Shown: one piece after another, positions 7,443 to 16,329 of the stretch
Position numbering within the stretch: the first letter of the stretch is position 1
Layout of the letters: each line of letters starts with the position of its first letter
Source of the DNA: a virus
Length of the DNA stretch: 64,000 nt
IMG/VR virus record: IMGVR_UViG_3300032285_003395
Coordinates: 33,666-97,665 of that record
Reading direction: 5' to 3' (one strand)
Position numbers and translations under genes: made by a program
The notes under the pieces: generated by a model
What the model saw: only the letters and a program-made list of their open reading frames with translations
Told to the model about the DNA's origin: nothing
Database searches by the model: none

Positions 7443-9638
7443 TTAAAAATTAATTTCGCATGATCCTCCTGAACAAGCTATACCACTCAACTCATCAGCA
7501 CTAAGATATTTTTCTGTATAATCTATTTTAGAAAAATCTATAGATTTGTTTTTTAACACTCTATTTATTTTAACCCATTTATGATAAAGATGAATATCTT
7601 TTAAACAATCAGAAGCTTTAAATAAATCTCCTTTAAAGTAGTTTTTAGCAAACTTTTTAATTCTACTAACAATATCTTTTTTAACCATAACAGTTATTCT
7701 ATCTCCTGAAAGTATAAAATTTCTATCTGTTACAGCAGAACATACATCCCAAAGGTCATTATTAAAACAATGTAAGGCATCTACAATAAGTCCTGATGCA
7801 AATAAAGCTGCATCTCCATATTTATCCATTAATTCTTTTTGAGTAAATACTTCTGTAAAAGGTGCTTGCTTGTATATTTTATCCCCTGAATTAGGTAGAA
7901 AAGATAACCCACAAAAGTCTTCTTTATTGTCAAATATATAATCAAAAGCTTTATCCCAATCATTTACACTCACGGTATTAGATACATTATGAGTGATTGT
8001 CTCACTATATCCTAATTCTTTATTAGTACCAGGTAAAACCCAATGCTTATAAACTAATTGAACTGCTTTTAGAAATTCTATTTCATCTACTTGAGATTTT
8101 ACAATAGTTTCAGGTGTTTCTTTCATAGGAATAAAACAAGCATAATCACTATTAGTTGGACTCCATACACCTTCTTCTAGTAATTCAGGATAATTTTCAT
8201 TTAAAAACTTAGCCATTGGCGTGTCTTTATTTAGTTGAATAGTTCTAAAATAATTATGAGCATGAGCAGGATGAATACCACTTGCAGTCATAGCTAACAC
8301 AGAAGCATTTCCAGAAGGTTTGACACAGGTAGTTCTAGCAGCTTGATTAATACCAATTAATTCAGCCACTATTTTATTTGTTTCTTTAACTATTTCTGCA
8401 CCTTTTTCTAACACTTCAGGATTTAATAATACAGATGGATTATTCATAATACCTGTAATAGAAACTCCTAATAATGCTTCCCAATTAATAAGTTCTTCTG
8501 TTTCTTTACCTAAAAAAGGCATATTAGTGTAAGATGCTTGGAATGTTCCTAATATAGCAGCTGCCTTACATGCTTCATAAAACTTTTTAGGAGTGGTACA
8601 CTTAGAACCAATAATTTCATTTAGATTACAAAAAGACCAACAAGATTTTCCTGAAAATGGATTGATTGGTTTAAATCCTATTTCAACACATGGATTTACC
8701 ATCATATCAATATCATCCACTAAAACAACTCCAGGTTCACCAAATTGTTTTATAAATTCTTTATAACCATCTAGCTCTTCTTTTGTAATAGATGATTTTA
8801 ATATTTTAGCAGAATTGTTTGCTCTAGCTCTCCAAGGAGTATCCATCCACCAATTACCTGTTTTACAACTAAGCATATTTTGGTCATCTTTATCAAATAA
8901 AGAAATTAAAGCACTTCTTCTCACTCCTCCAGATAAAACTGCATCTGATAAAATACAAACAATATCATGGCAATCTATAGATGAAAGTTTAAACTCTTCT
9001 TTGCTTAATTTAGTGTCTAAAATCTTCTCTATTAAGTCCAAAGATTTTTTTAATCCATCAGGGCCAGGAGCTATAAATTCTCCTGCTATAAGCTCACCTT
9101 TTGCTCTAATTTTTGAATAATCAAATAACACCTTTTCAGTTCCATTAAAATAAGAACTAATTAATATATCTATTGCATTTGCCCAACCTTCAATAGAATC
9201 TTCAATAACATGAACTGCATGAGAATCTAAAATTCTATTTTTTATAGAAGGCAATTTTTCTATAAATCTTTTTTCTACAGAAAACCCAACTCCAGCTCCA
9301 CATAAAAGTACATACATAATTTCTTTAAATACTTCTACTCTGTCTATAAAAGTAACTGAACAATTGTACAATTTAACATTATGGGAATTAATGTGTTTCT
9401 CTCTAAATTGTAAATTTCTTTGAGAGGCCAAAATTTCCATATTTGTATAAGCTTGTTTAGCTATGTCAAAATAAGGAGCTATTTCATTCCAATTACTTCT
9501 TGTTGAAAATTTATTATAATGCATTTGCATTACATCATCAACAGATTCTTCCCAGGTTTCTAACCTGTTTTTATGCTTTAAAAACTTAGCATAAGATTCA
9601 TTAAATTTTAGCTGTGAAGCTATTTCTTTACCATTCAT
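7443..9638 (-). CDS. class II (adenosylcobalamin-dependent) ribonucleotide reductase
   Basis: 731 residues, the size of the monomeric B12-dependent ribonucleoside-triphosphate reductase. It would reduce ribonucleotides to deoxyribonucleotides in the cytoplasm. NPCVEIGF at 315-322 holds the thiyl-radical Cys317 and Glu319; Cys93 (YNCSVTF) and Cys337 (FCNLNEI) fit the active-site redox pair. The C-terminal CSGGSC (722-727) is the swinging-arm dithiol that resets the enzyme. No radical-generating small subunit or activase is nearby, which agrees with a B12 enzyme. Being B12-dependent, it works without making an iron or glycyl radical partner and suits anaerobic or variable oxygen hosts, provided cobalamin is available. 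A TATATTTG promoter lies 34 bases upstream. Confidence 0.93.
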   Translation of the reverse strand: MNGKEIASQLKFNESYAKFLKHKNRLETWEESVDDVMQMHYNKFSTRSNWNEIAPYFDIAKQAYTNMEILASQRNLQFREKHINSHNVKLYNCSVTFIDRVEVFKEIMYVLLCGAGVGFSVEKRFIEKLPSIKNRILDSHAVHVIEDSIEGWANAIDILISSYFNGTEKVLFDYSKIRAKGELIAGEFIAPGPDGLKKSLDLIEKILDTKLSKEEFKLSSIDCHDIVCILSDAVLSGGVRRSALISLFDKDDQNMLSCKTGNWWMDTPWRARANNSAKILKSSITKEELDGYKEFIKQFGEPGVVLVDDIDMMVNPCVEIGFKPINPFSGKSCWSFCNLNEIIGSKCTTPKKFYEACKAAAILGTFQASYTNMPFLGKETEELINWEALLGVSITGIMNNPSVLLNPEVLEKGAEIVKETNKIVAELIGINQAARTTCVKPSGNASVLAMTASGIHPAHAHNYFRTIQLNKDTPMAKFLNENYPELLEEGVWSPTNSDYACFIPMKETPETIVKSQVDEIEFLKAVQLVYKHWVLPGTNKELGYSETITHNVSNTVSVNDWDKAFDYIFDNKEDFCGLSFLPNSGDKIYKQAPFTEVFTQKELMDKYGDAALFASGLIVDALHCFNNDLWDVCSAVTDRNFILSGDRITVMVKKDIVSRIKKFAKNYFKGDLFKASDCLKDIHLYHKWVKINRVLKNKSIDFSKIDYTEKYLSADELSGIACSGGSCEINF

Positions 9639-9671
9639 TTATTATTTTTTTTTTAAAGTGAAAAAGGGTTG

Positions 9672-9679
9672 CAAATATA
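9672..9679 (-). promoter_or_regulatory. promoter -7 box (TATATTTG) for the reductase
   Basis: The minus strand reads TATATTTG then CAACCC, an exact TAnnTTTG match placed about 34 bases before the reductase ATG. It falls just past the stop of the 191-residue gene, so the reductase pair can be transcribed independently. Confidence 0.65.
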
Positions 9680-9689
9680 TGAATAAATT

Positions 9690-10265
9690 TTAATTTTCTT
9701 TATCATTATAATACAATAATATTATACTATTTTTATTAATAATACATTGATAATATTCTTTTTGATTAATCATAAATTGTTTAGTATTAAAAGGTTTAGT
9801 AATTAAATGAATAACATTTAAACCCTCAATATTAGCAACAGTATGATTACCATTAGGATTACAATCATTAATTAATGTTTTTATTCTAAGAAAATTATTA
9901 TGTGAAATATTAGAATTTATTTCTATGTTCCAATATTGTTGTTCTGAAGATAAATTTTTAGTTGATTCTTTTATTAAATCTTTAAATAAATAATTTTTAT
10001 TTTTTAATTTATTTAATATTACTTCAGATATGCTAAACCCTAATTTTTCTAAAGAGTATTGTTGAAGATTAATATAAATTTTAGCATCAAATAAATCAGC
10101 TATTTTTTTCATATCTTCATAAGTATTTAATAACTCTTCTTCATTATGAATTAAATAGTAATTTAAAATATTTAAGGTATCTTGATTTTTAATAATAAAA
10201 ATTTCATATACCCAACCTTGTTTAAATTCTAATAAAGAAGTTATTTTTTGTATATTATCTATCAT
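9690..10265 (-). CDS. uncharacterised phage protein (191 aa)
   Basis: A soluble 191-residue protein without signal or membrane segments. The plan is an alpha/beta N-terminal part with DAKIYINLQQYSLEKLG (about 61-77), a WNIEIN strand near 113 and a GLNVIHLITKPFNTKQF segment near 148-164. I associate that sequence order with a set of uncharacterised proteins in Bacteroidota phages. The strand arrangement recalls archaeo-eukaryotic primase folds, but the acidic D-x-D pair expected there is not visible, so I make no such claim. It is one base from the 71-residue upstream gene, so they are probably co-translated. Confidence 0.55.
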   Translation of the reverse strand: MIDNIQKITSLLEFKQGWVYEIFIIKNQDTLNILNYYLIHNEEELLNTYEDMKKIADLFDAKIYINLQQYSLEKLGFSISEVILNKLKNKNYLFKDLIKESTKNLSSEQQYWNIEINSNISHNNFLRIKTLINDCNPNGNHTVANIEGLNVIHLITKPFNTKQFMINQKEYYQCIINKNSIILLYYNDKEN

Positions 10266-10266
10266 T

Positions 10267-10482
10267 TTAAAAATTATTATGTAAGATATTTTCTAAATCT
10301 TTTTTAATTAAAAATAATTCATCAAAGATAGCTATACTTATAGGATTATTACAAGGTAATAATTTTTTTTCTAAAGATTTGGTATTATTTATATCTATAA
10401 GTGCAGCTTTTATAGCCTGTTCTTTATTTAATCCAATATTAATATATTTATTTATTAATTGTTCTGAATTATATTCTATCAT
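10267..10482 (-). CDS. small helical protein of unknown function
   Basis: 71 residues, predicted helical. The N-terminal half (NKYINIGLNKEQAIKAALID) resembles a UBA-like or short helix-turn-helix segment, the C-terminal half an amphipathic helix. It immediately precedes the 191-residue gene and follows the terminator hairpin at 10500-10550, so it may need its own promoter or rely on read-through. Not recognised. Confidence 0.5.
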   Translation of the reverse strand: MIEYNSEQLINKYINIGLNKEQAIKAALIDINNTKSLEKKLLPCNNPISIAIFDELFLIKKDLENILHNNF

Positions 10483-10499
10483 TTTTAATTATTTTTTAG

Positions 10500-10550
10500 A
10501 AAAAAAAAGTTTGTAAACTTAAAAATATAAATCTTTAAATTTACAAACTT
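10500..10550 (-). terminator. intrinsic terminator (minus strand)
   Basis: AAGTTTGTAAA (10550-10540 on the minus strand) pairs with TTTACAAACTT (10517-10507), an 11-bp perfect stem, and the 3' side runs into seven T residues (10506-10500). It ends the short transcript that carries the 92-residue membrane protein. Confidence 0.8.
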
Positions 10551-10583
10551 AGTTTTTAAAATTATTTATTTTATTATAAAATT

Positions 10584-10862
10584 TTAATTTTTAATAACTG
10601 GTTTTTTTCTAGGTTTATTAGATTTTTTAATTGGTTTTTCCTCAATTGCAGGAACAGTTTTATTTTTAACATTACTGCTAATATCAATAGGATTCTTTTT
10701 CTTTTCTACAATTAAACTATGATATGCTTGGGTTAGTACATCAAGGTTTTTTTGTAATTCAGATTTTTCTTCTTTAAGTTTATTTATTAGTTTCCAAAAT
10801 TGCCAATTAGCTATTGCAGAAATAATAAAATAAAAACAAAAAATAATAATTTTAATTTCCAT
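10584..10862 (-). CDS. small membrane-anchored basic protein
   Basis: 92 residues: one N-terminal membrane helix (about 4-22, IIIFCFYFIISAIANWQFW), a coiled-coil-like segment (24-56), then a Lys/Pro-rich tail (KKKNPID ... NKPRKKPVIKN). With a basic cytoplasmic tail it could tether nucleic acid or other proteins to the membrane, but that is inference. It has its own promoter (10907-10914) and terminator, so it is transcribed as a single gene, which is unusual in this block. Confidence 0.55.
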   Translation of the reverse strand: MEIKIIIFCFYFIISAIANWQFWKLINKLKEEKSELQKNLDVLTQAYHSLIVEKKKNPIDISSNVKNKTVPAIEEKPIKKSNKPRKKPVIKN

Positions 10863-10906
10863 AAGTTTAAATTTTTAATTTTATTTTTTAATTAATTTTT
10901 AAGGTG

Positions 10907-10914
10907 CAAATATA
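10907..10914 (-). promoter_or_regulatory. promoter -7 box (TATATTTG)
   Basis: Minus-strand TATATTTG followed by CACC, an exact TAnnTTTG match, 45 bases before the 92-residue gene and just downstream of the dUTPase stop. Confidence 0.6.
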
Positions 10915-10939
10915 ATAAAAATATTTTAAAATAAATTTT

Positions 10940-11389
10940 TTAATTACCTGTACTTCCATAACCACCCCAACCTCTTATTGAATCAGATAATTCATTTACT
11001 TCTTCCCAGTCTACTTCAGGATAAGGTAAAATAATTAATTGACCAACTCTATCTCCAAGTTCATATAAATTACCAGGAATAGCATCATCTTTTTTAACAA
11101 AATATTGGTAATTAGGTTTATACTTAAACATAATTTCCCCTCTATATCCGCTGTCCAAAATTCCAACGGAGTTTGTCAACATTAAATCTTTTTTACAATT
11201 AGAAGATCTAGGAAATAATAATCCTACAAATCCTTTAGGAATTTCCATAGCTAAGCCTGTTTTATAAACATAGTTACCATTAGTATCTAATTCTATTTCA
11301 GTACAGGTTAGATCCATTCCACCATCTCCAGGATTTGCATAAGAGGGTGTTACTGCATTTTTATTTAATTTTTTTATTCTTACTATCAT
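10940..11389 (-). CDS. dut: dUTP diphosphatase (trimeric dUTPase)
   Basis: 149 residues, typical for the homotrimeric family that hydrolyses dUTP to dUMP and pyrophosphate, keeping uracil out of DNA and feeding ThyX. All five family motifs are visible: PGDGGMDLT (20-28), PRSSN (60-64), GILDSGYRGE (76-85, with the catalytic Asp79 and Tyr82), GDRVGQLI (112-119) and RGWGGYGSTG (139-148), which closes over the active site of a neighbouring subunit. The gene lies one base from the next upstream gene, at the end of the replication run. Confidence 0.96.
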   Translation of the reverse strand: MIVRIKKLNKNAVTPSYANPGDGGMDLTCTEIELDTNGNYVYKTGLAMEIPKGFVGLLFPRSSNCKKDLMLTNSVGILDSGYRGEIMFKYKPNYQYFVKKDDAIPGNLYELGDRVGQLIILPYPEVDWEEVNELSDSIRGWGGYGSTGN

Positions 11390-11390
11390 A

Positions 11391-11702
11391 TTAAATATCT
11401 TTAATTATATAAGTTTCATTTTTAGAACTACATGGTTCTTTAGTAATTAAATAACCTAATCTATTAACAATATGTAAACCTGATACAATATAAAGTTCAT
11501 CTTCTTCATCTATAATAGTCCACACATTTTCTTTAGGTTGGTTTTTTACATAATCAAATTCTTCATCAAAAGTTTCATACATACAACCACCAAAAGAACA
11601 CATATCTTCTGGTTTATAGATAGTATTATTAATTAAAATTTGATTATATTCTGGAGTGTATTTTTCATAAAAATCATCATCCGTTAATTCTATGTTACTC
11701 AT
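11391..11702 (-). CDS. conserved acidic phage protein of unknown function
   Basis: 103 residues, acidic. Segments FGGCMYETFDEEFDYV, NVWTIIDEEDELYIVSG and VNRLGYLIT are recognisable from uncharacterised proteins of Bacteroidota phages that sit in replication runs. No enzyme motif. It is tightly packed between the primase (2 bases) and dUTPase (1 base), so translation is probably coupled. Confidence 0.55.
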   Translation of the reverse strand: MSNIELTDDDFYEKYTPEYNQILINNTIYKPEDMCSFGGCMYETFDEEFDYVKNQPKENVWTIIDEEDELYIVSGLHIVNRLGYLITKEPCSSKNETYIIKDI

Positions 11703-11704
11703 AA

Positions 11705-12700
11705 TTATTTGATTTTTAAAGTTATTTGATCTCTTAATAATCTTTCATTAATTATTTCTAATAACCTATTAGATCCTAAAAATTTAATAACATCTGAAGG
11801 GTCTTTTTCTTGCATAAAAGATGGATTATTAATATATTTTAATCTAGTATCAATTTCTAATGTTAATAATCTAGAGAATTTTTTACCAGCTTCATCATTA
11901 TTTAAGTAAACATAAATTGCTTCAAATTTACTAAATAAATCTTCTATAACAGGTAAGAAAATTTTATAACTATTTTCACTAGGTAAATTAAAAGCATCAT
12001 AACCTAATGCAGTTAAACACATAGTATCTTTTAAAGAAGATGTAATAAAACAAATATTAGTTTTATATTCTAACTTAGAATATCCTTCTAATATAGCTTT
12101 AATAGTTCTCCATTTTTGAAAAGATTTACCTATAGGATTATAAATTTTAAATAACTCATTATTTTCATAATACCCAAAAATAGGATTAAAGTTACTAGCT
12201 GAATAATTAATAATATTATTTTTTAATACATATTGTATAGGTTTAATTTCAAACTTGTTTAATATATCTAAATTAATTTGAAATTGATTCCAATAATTTA
12301 ATTCAATATTATTAAAAGATTTGGTAATTACACTATAATTAGATTTTTCTAATGTATTAGTTACTTTATCCAAAGTTAAAAGAGGAGCTTTTTGGAGCTC
12401 CCCTTGAACTTGAGATAAAAAATTACCTTTAACTTTATTACTATACTTTAAATCTAAATTAATTTTATTTATACTAGATTTTCTATCATTTAAATTATAT
12501 TGTTTATTTACAAACTCAATACAATCTAAATGGGTGGGCATAAAAGCCCAGTCCATAAAGAATAATGTATCATTTCTTTCTGTAAAATAACATTTTGGAG
12601 TTTTATCATTCCTTAAAGGATTTTTAAAACTTTTTTTAAGTTCAACAGGTCCAAAATAATAATTAAATATTTCATATTGTTGATCTAAAGTATATATCAT
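11705..12700 (-). CDS. DnaG-like primase with TOPRIM domain
   Basis: 331 residues. It would make RNA primers for lagging-strand synthesis. The N-terminal 90 residues resemble the DnaG zinc-binding/CHC2 region (NPLRNDKTPKCYF, then FFMDWA) but lack the cysteine set, so zinc is probably not bound. The TOPRIM part covers about 205-300: ITSSLKDTMCLTALGYDAFN aligns with the Glu-containing first TOPRIM motif, although the usual Glu is not obvious, and YVYLNNDEAGKK is the D-x-D-x-A-G motif with one acid replaced by Asn. Those substitutions make activity uncertain. It belongs to the SSB-ATPase-helicase-polymerase run. Confidence 0.75.
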   Translation of the reverse strand: MIYTLDQQYEIFNYYFGPVELKKSFKNPLRNDKTPKCYFTERNDTLFFMDWAFMPTHLDCIEFVNKQYNLNDRKSSINKINLDLKYSNKVKGNFLSQVQGELQKAPLLTLDKVTNTLEKSNYSVITKSFNNIELNYWNQFQINLDILNKFEIKPIQYVLKNNIINYSASNFNPIFGYYENNELFKIYNPIGKSFQKWRTIKAILEGYSKLEYKTNICFITSSLKDTMCLTALGYDAFNLPSENSYKIFLPVIEDLFSKFEAIYVYLNNDEAGKKFSRLLTLEIDTRLKYINNPSFMQEKDPSDVIKFLGSNRLLEIINERLLRDQITLKIK

Positions 12701-12712
12701 AAATTGGTTTTA

Positions 12713-13543
12713 TTAAAATGCAAACGGATTATCTTCAGATAAAGTTTCAGCTTTTTGAGAAATTTCAGCTTTTACTGCTTCAATATTAAATTCTTCCAAA
12801 GTTTCAGAAATAGGTGCAATATTACCTGAGAAAGAACTATATTCTCCCATTAGTGCATCTATAATTTCTTTTGCTCCTTTTTTATTAGGATTATCTTTCA
12901 TAAATGCTTTAGAATATATTTCCATATCATAATAAGTATTGTTATCTACTTGTCTAGATTTAATACCTGCATAAACTTTAATAGTTTTATTTTCCAAAAC
13001 TAATTTTTGCAAATCAGAAAAATCTCCTTTAAACAAATTTTCTACTGGTAGAAATATTTGAGGAGTATCTCCATCTTTCAAAGTAAATTTAGATAATTCA
13101 GTTTCCCAATTCATTAGTTTAACAAAAAAGTCAACAACAATATCTTCTCCTTTAATACATTTTCTTGCATTATCAGTATAATACCAATTTTTATTTTTAT
13201 TTAAAATTGATAAATCTTCTACATAAGTAGCAAAACCTTGACCATTAATCATTTTAGTTTTACCAGAACGTGATACATCATATCTACCTTCTAACCAAAA
13301 TGTAATTTTAGTTTTAACATCTACTTTTGGAAGTATACCCCAAATATCAATTCTTAAAGATTTTACATCTTTACCATCAATATTTTTTGTAGTCAAATAT
13401 TGAGGCTCTGTATTAATTTGTCTATTTAAAAATGTTCCCAAATCTTTACTATTTGGGTTAATCATTAATGGTTGAAAAGATCCTACACCATAATATTTTT
13501 TAAATGTAGTTGTATTACTTGCTGTTTTTACGTTATTATTCAT
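12713..13543 (-). CDS. single-stranded DNA-binding protein candidate
   Basis: 276 residues, mostly beta-rich as an OB fold would be. The C-terminus is acidic and ends in EDNPFAF, very like the D-D-I-P-F tip by which bacterial SSB recruits replication partners. It lies between primase and the Sak4-like ATPase in the replication run, where crAss-like phages place their SSB. The length is larger than typical SSB, so extra strands or an insertion are present. The tail and context, rather than a domain match, support the call. Confidence 0.7.
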   Translation of the reverse strand: MNNNVKTASNTTTFKKYYGVGSFQPLMINPNSKDLGTFLNRQINTEPQYLTTKNIDGKDVKSLRIDIWGILPKVDVKTKITFWLEGRYDVSRSGKTKMINGQGFATYVEDLSILNKNKNWYYTDNARKCIKGEDIVVDFFVKLMNWETELSKFTLKDGDTPQIFLPVENLFKGDFSDLQKLVLENKTIKVYAGIKSRQVDNNTYYDMEIYSKAFMKDNPNKKGAKEIIDALMGEYSSFSGNIAPISETLEEFNIEAVKAEISQKAETLSEDNPFAF

Positions 13544-13587
13544 ATTTATATTAAATTTAAAGTTGTTAATTTGTTAAAAATTGTTAA

Positions 13588-14325
13588 TTAGATAAATACC
13601 TGATCCCAAAAAGTTACTAACTCTTCATCTTGATCAAGTTCTGAAATTTTAAATTCTTTATTTCTTAAATGTTTACTTCTTGAGCCACCTATTACATCAT
13701 CTGTATGTGCAAAAGAAAGAATATTTGTATTTTTATTTTCAGGATCTCTATACATATAACCTATAGCATCCACTCTTAAAGCTAGTAAATCTTTTAATTT
13801 ACCTTCCAAATTTAATTCTTTAATAGTTTGACCAGTTGCACTAACAGATTTATCTGCAACGTGACCTACAACAATTAAAGTTTTACAGAATTTAGTAAAA
13901 AATTCCATAATTTTAAATAGAGCTTCTCTTTTGTAAACTTGACCCTTACCATAAGCCAGTTTATCTACATCAAAATCTAGAGATTCATTTTTATTTTCTT
14001 CTCTATTATAAGATCTAACTGCCAATTGATTCAAAACTTTCTCTTTTAAAGAAGTTACAGTATCAATAATAATATAATTATATTGAGGTTTTTGTTCTGA
14101 AAATGCTTGAATGATTGTATCAAACTCTGTAATATTTGTCATATTAACTTTTGTACACTCATAAAAATCAGCACCACCTTCCATATCTAATATTAAAGAA
14201 TTTGGTAGTTTAGAAAGAGCATGGGTTTTACCAGTTTTCTTTTGACTGAAAATTACCATAGTTCTTGGATTTACTACACTTGGTTTTTGAGGTGTAGTAG
14301 GTAATAAAAAATTTGCTTTACTCAT
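13588..14325 (-). CDS. RecA-fold ATPase, Sak4-like recombination protein
   Basis: 245 residues. The Walker A is SQKKTGKT (27-34), preceded by a strand (TMVIF), and the Walker B is YIIIDTVTS (about 83-91). A later VVGHVADK segment fits the polar strand of RecA folds. Single-domain RecA-like ATPases of this size in phage replication runs are usually Sak4-type annealing/recombination mediators that act with SSB; the gene next door is the SSB candidate. It overlaps the helicase start by 8 bases. Confidence 0.75.
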   Translation of the reverse strand: MSKANFLLPTTPQKPSVVNPRTMVIFSQKKTGKTHALSKLPNSLILDMEGGADFYECTKVNMTNITEFDTIIQAFSEQKPQYNYIIIDTVTSLKEKVLNQLAVRSYNREENKNESLDFDVDKLAYGKGQVYKREALFKIMEFFTKFCKTLIVVGHVADKSVSATGQTIKELNLEGKLKDLLALRVDAIGYMYRDPENKNTNILSFAHTDDVIGGSRSKHLRNKEFKISELDQDEELVTFWDQVFI

Positions 14326-15436
14326 TTAAAATTGAATTTTTTTTATTAATAAATTGAGAAATAGCTAAACTATCACTAGGTTTAGGCAAAGATTCAAATG
14401 AAAATCCTTTTGGATTAAAAAAAATAGGTTCTGCAACTCCAGTTCTGCCAAATCTATTTTTACACATGTGAATTGATCTAAAACAATCTTCTAACCCATT
14501 AGATTTATCAGATTCTAAAATTTGATAACCATAATAATTATTTAGCTTATGTTTGTAAGGAGAAAATAATCCTAAAATAACTTGATAAGATCTAGCTACT
14601 TTAATATTGTCTCCTAACTTTTGTGGCTCTGGCTCTAATCTACCTGCTTTAAAATGGTTTAAGTCACCAGCTGCCATTTGTTGTTGTTGAACACAACATA
14701 CATGCCAATTCCAATGTTTAGACATTTGTTTTCTGGCATAAGAATTTACCATTCTGTCAATACTTCCAGACAAATCCAAAGCAATTCCTAAATCATTTTT
14801 CTCTGGTTCTAAGATATTAACATTATCTATAACCACAGCAACAATTTCATTAGGATTATTAGGTTCATAATGACTATAAACTTCCATTGGACCATCTTTT
14901 GTATCAATAGTTTTATGTATGTGTTTGCCTCTAGAATAAGATAAATTCCTACATTGTTTATAAATACCTGTAGGATTTGATGTATGATCATCAAATATTA
15001 TAAATTTTTTTACTAAATTAAAATAATTTTGTATTATATCAGACTCAATTAATTTAATTGTAGTATCATCTAGTTGATTTACCCTAGATAATAATTCATC
15101 TTGGGTTTTATTGACATTGTAATATTTAGCTAAAGCATACTGAATAATACTAATGTCAAATTCTTCCACTGATTCTTCAAGACCAAACCAATAACATACA
15201 TAATCTAAATCAGATTGGTTGTTTAAAGATAACATATAGTCTGCAACACTAAATACATATAAATACTTAGCTAAAGAAGTTTTACCAACAGAAGTTTCTG
15301 CAGTAACACAAACCAAAGCTCCTGGAAAAATACCACTAAAGTATTTTTTCATACCATTAAATGGATTAGGTATACAATTAATATATCCATCTATTAGTTG
15401 TTGTTTGTTTTGTTTAATTACATTTAATACTTCCAT
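14318..15436 (-). CDS. DnaB-like replicative helicase
   Basis: 372 residues. AETSVGKT (46-53) is the Walker A, EIVAVVIDNVNIL (about 197-209) the Walker B, and VCCVQQQQMAAGDL the H4-type polar motif that senses DNA, as in the RecA core of DnaB helicases. The N-terminal DnaB domain is missing or very short, as often in phage versions. It would unwind DNA at the fork with the nearby primase and polymerase. It overlaps neighbouring genes by one base upstream and eight downstream, indicating tight coupling. Confidence 0.85.
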   Translation of the reverse strand: MEVLNVIKQNKQQLIDGYINCIPNPFNGMKKYFSGIFPGALVCVTAETSVGKTSLAKYLYVFSVADYMLSLNNQSDLDYVCYWFGLEESVEEFDISIIQYALAKYYNVNKTQDELLSRVNQLDDTTIKLIESDIIQNYFNLVKKFIIFDDHTSNPTGIYKQCRNLSYSRGKHIHKTIDTKDGPMEVYSHYEPNNPNEIVAVVIDNVNILEPEKNDLGIALDLSGSIDRMVNSYARKQMSKHWNWHVCCVQQQQMAAGDLNHFKAGRLEPEPQKLGDNIKVARSYQVILGLFSPYKHKLNNYYGYQILESDKSNGLEDCFRSIHMCKNRFGRTGVAEPIFFNPKGFSFESLPKPSDSLAISQFINKKNSILNE

Positions 15437-15936
15437 TAGAATACTAATTTATCGTTTTTAATAAAAACTCCTTTACGCATTTCTAAAATATTATCTAACA
15501 ATAAACTTCCACCATTTTTTTCTATAAAATATTGGGCATCTAGGGAGAAGACTAAATTACCATTATTTCTACAGTTTTCATGATAAAAATCTACTGCTTT
15601 TAAAATTTCCTCAGAAGATGTTTTATATTTATTAATAAATACTTCTAGTTTTTTCTTAATTAAAGATTTTGGACTAAAAGATATTTTACTAATACCTAAA
15701 ATATTTTGAGTAAATTTTTCATAATAATTTTCTACAAAATCATCTGTAACATTAGTTACATATTTTGTACCATTAAGTACAGAGCTACCTAAATTTGTTA
15801 ATTCAAAGTTAGATAACTCTGTGTTAGACTCATTCCCATCTATAAATCTAATTAACCCATTTCTTAATAATGGATTAGGAAATTTACATTTAGGATAATT
15901 GATTAATAATTTTCCTATTTCCTCAACTGTAATCAT
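15436..15936 (-). CDS. uncharacterised protein before the helicase gene
   Basis: 166 residues, soluble, mixed helix and strand, no recognisable motif. It ends on the base where the helicase gene begins. By position it could be a helicase loader or regulator, since phage loaders often precede the helicase gene, but the sequence gives no independent support. Confidence 0.55.
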   Translation of the reverse strand: MITVEEIGKLLINYPKCKFPNPLLRNGLIRFIDGNESNTELSNFELTNLGSSVLNGTKYVTNVTDDFVENYYEKFTQNILGISKISFSPKSLIKKKLEVFINKYKTSSEEILKAVDFYHENCRNNGNLVFSLDAQYFIEKNGGSLLLDNILEMRKGVFIKNDKLVF

Positions 15937-15987
15937 TTAATATTTAATCAATTTTTATTTAATAATTATAATTTTTAAATTATAAAA

Positions 15988-16329
15988 TTAAAAGAAACCA
16001 TTATTTTCTTCTTCTTCATTAGTAGGAAATATACCTGGAAAAAAATATTCTTCTTCCTCTTTTGTATCTATAGACATCTGATAAGATAGTTCTTCTAAAA
16101 TTTTATTTAATGAAATATTTGAAGAATCCAAAACTACTAATCTATTAGATTCACTATGAAAATTGTCAGTATCTTTTTTTAAGAATTTTGTTATTTCATT
16201 TTTAATACTAGATAATGGCATATAATCATCATTAAAAAATATTGTAAAATTTGATACTAATTCTTCATCTTTATAATTTAAATTATTATTTGACATAAAT
16301 AATAAAATCTCATTAATTGTTTTTGCCAT
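15988..16329 (-). CDS. small protein with acidic, Phe-ended tail
   Basis: 113 residues. The first 80 are mixed; the last 25 are strongly acidic and end NEEEENNGFF, the kind of acidic aromatic tip seen in SSB-type proteins. It overlaps the next upstream gene by 17 bases. No family recognised; a DNA-metabolism partner is suggested only by the tail and location. Confidence 0.5.
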   Translation of the reverse strand: MAKTINEILLFMSNNNLNYKDEELVSNFTIFFNDDYMPLSSIKNEITKFLKKDTDNFHSESNRLVVLDSSNISLNKILEELSYQMSIDTKEEEEYFFPGIFPTNEEEENNGFF

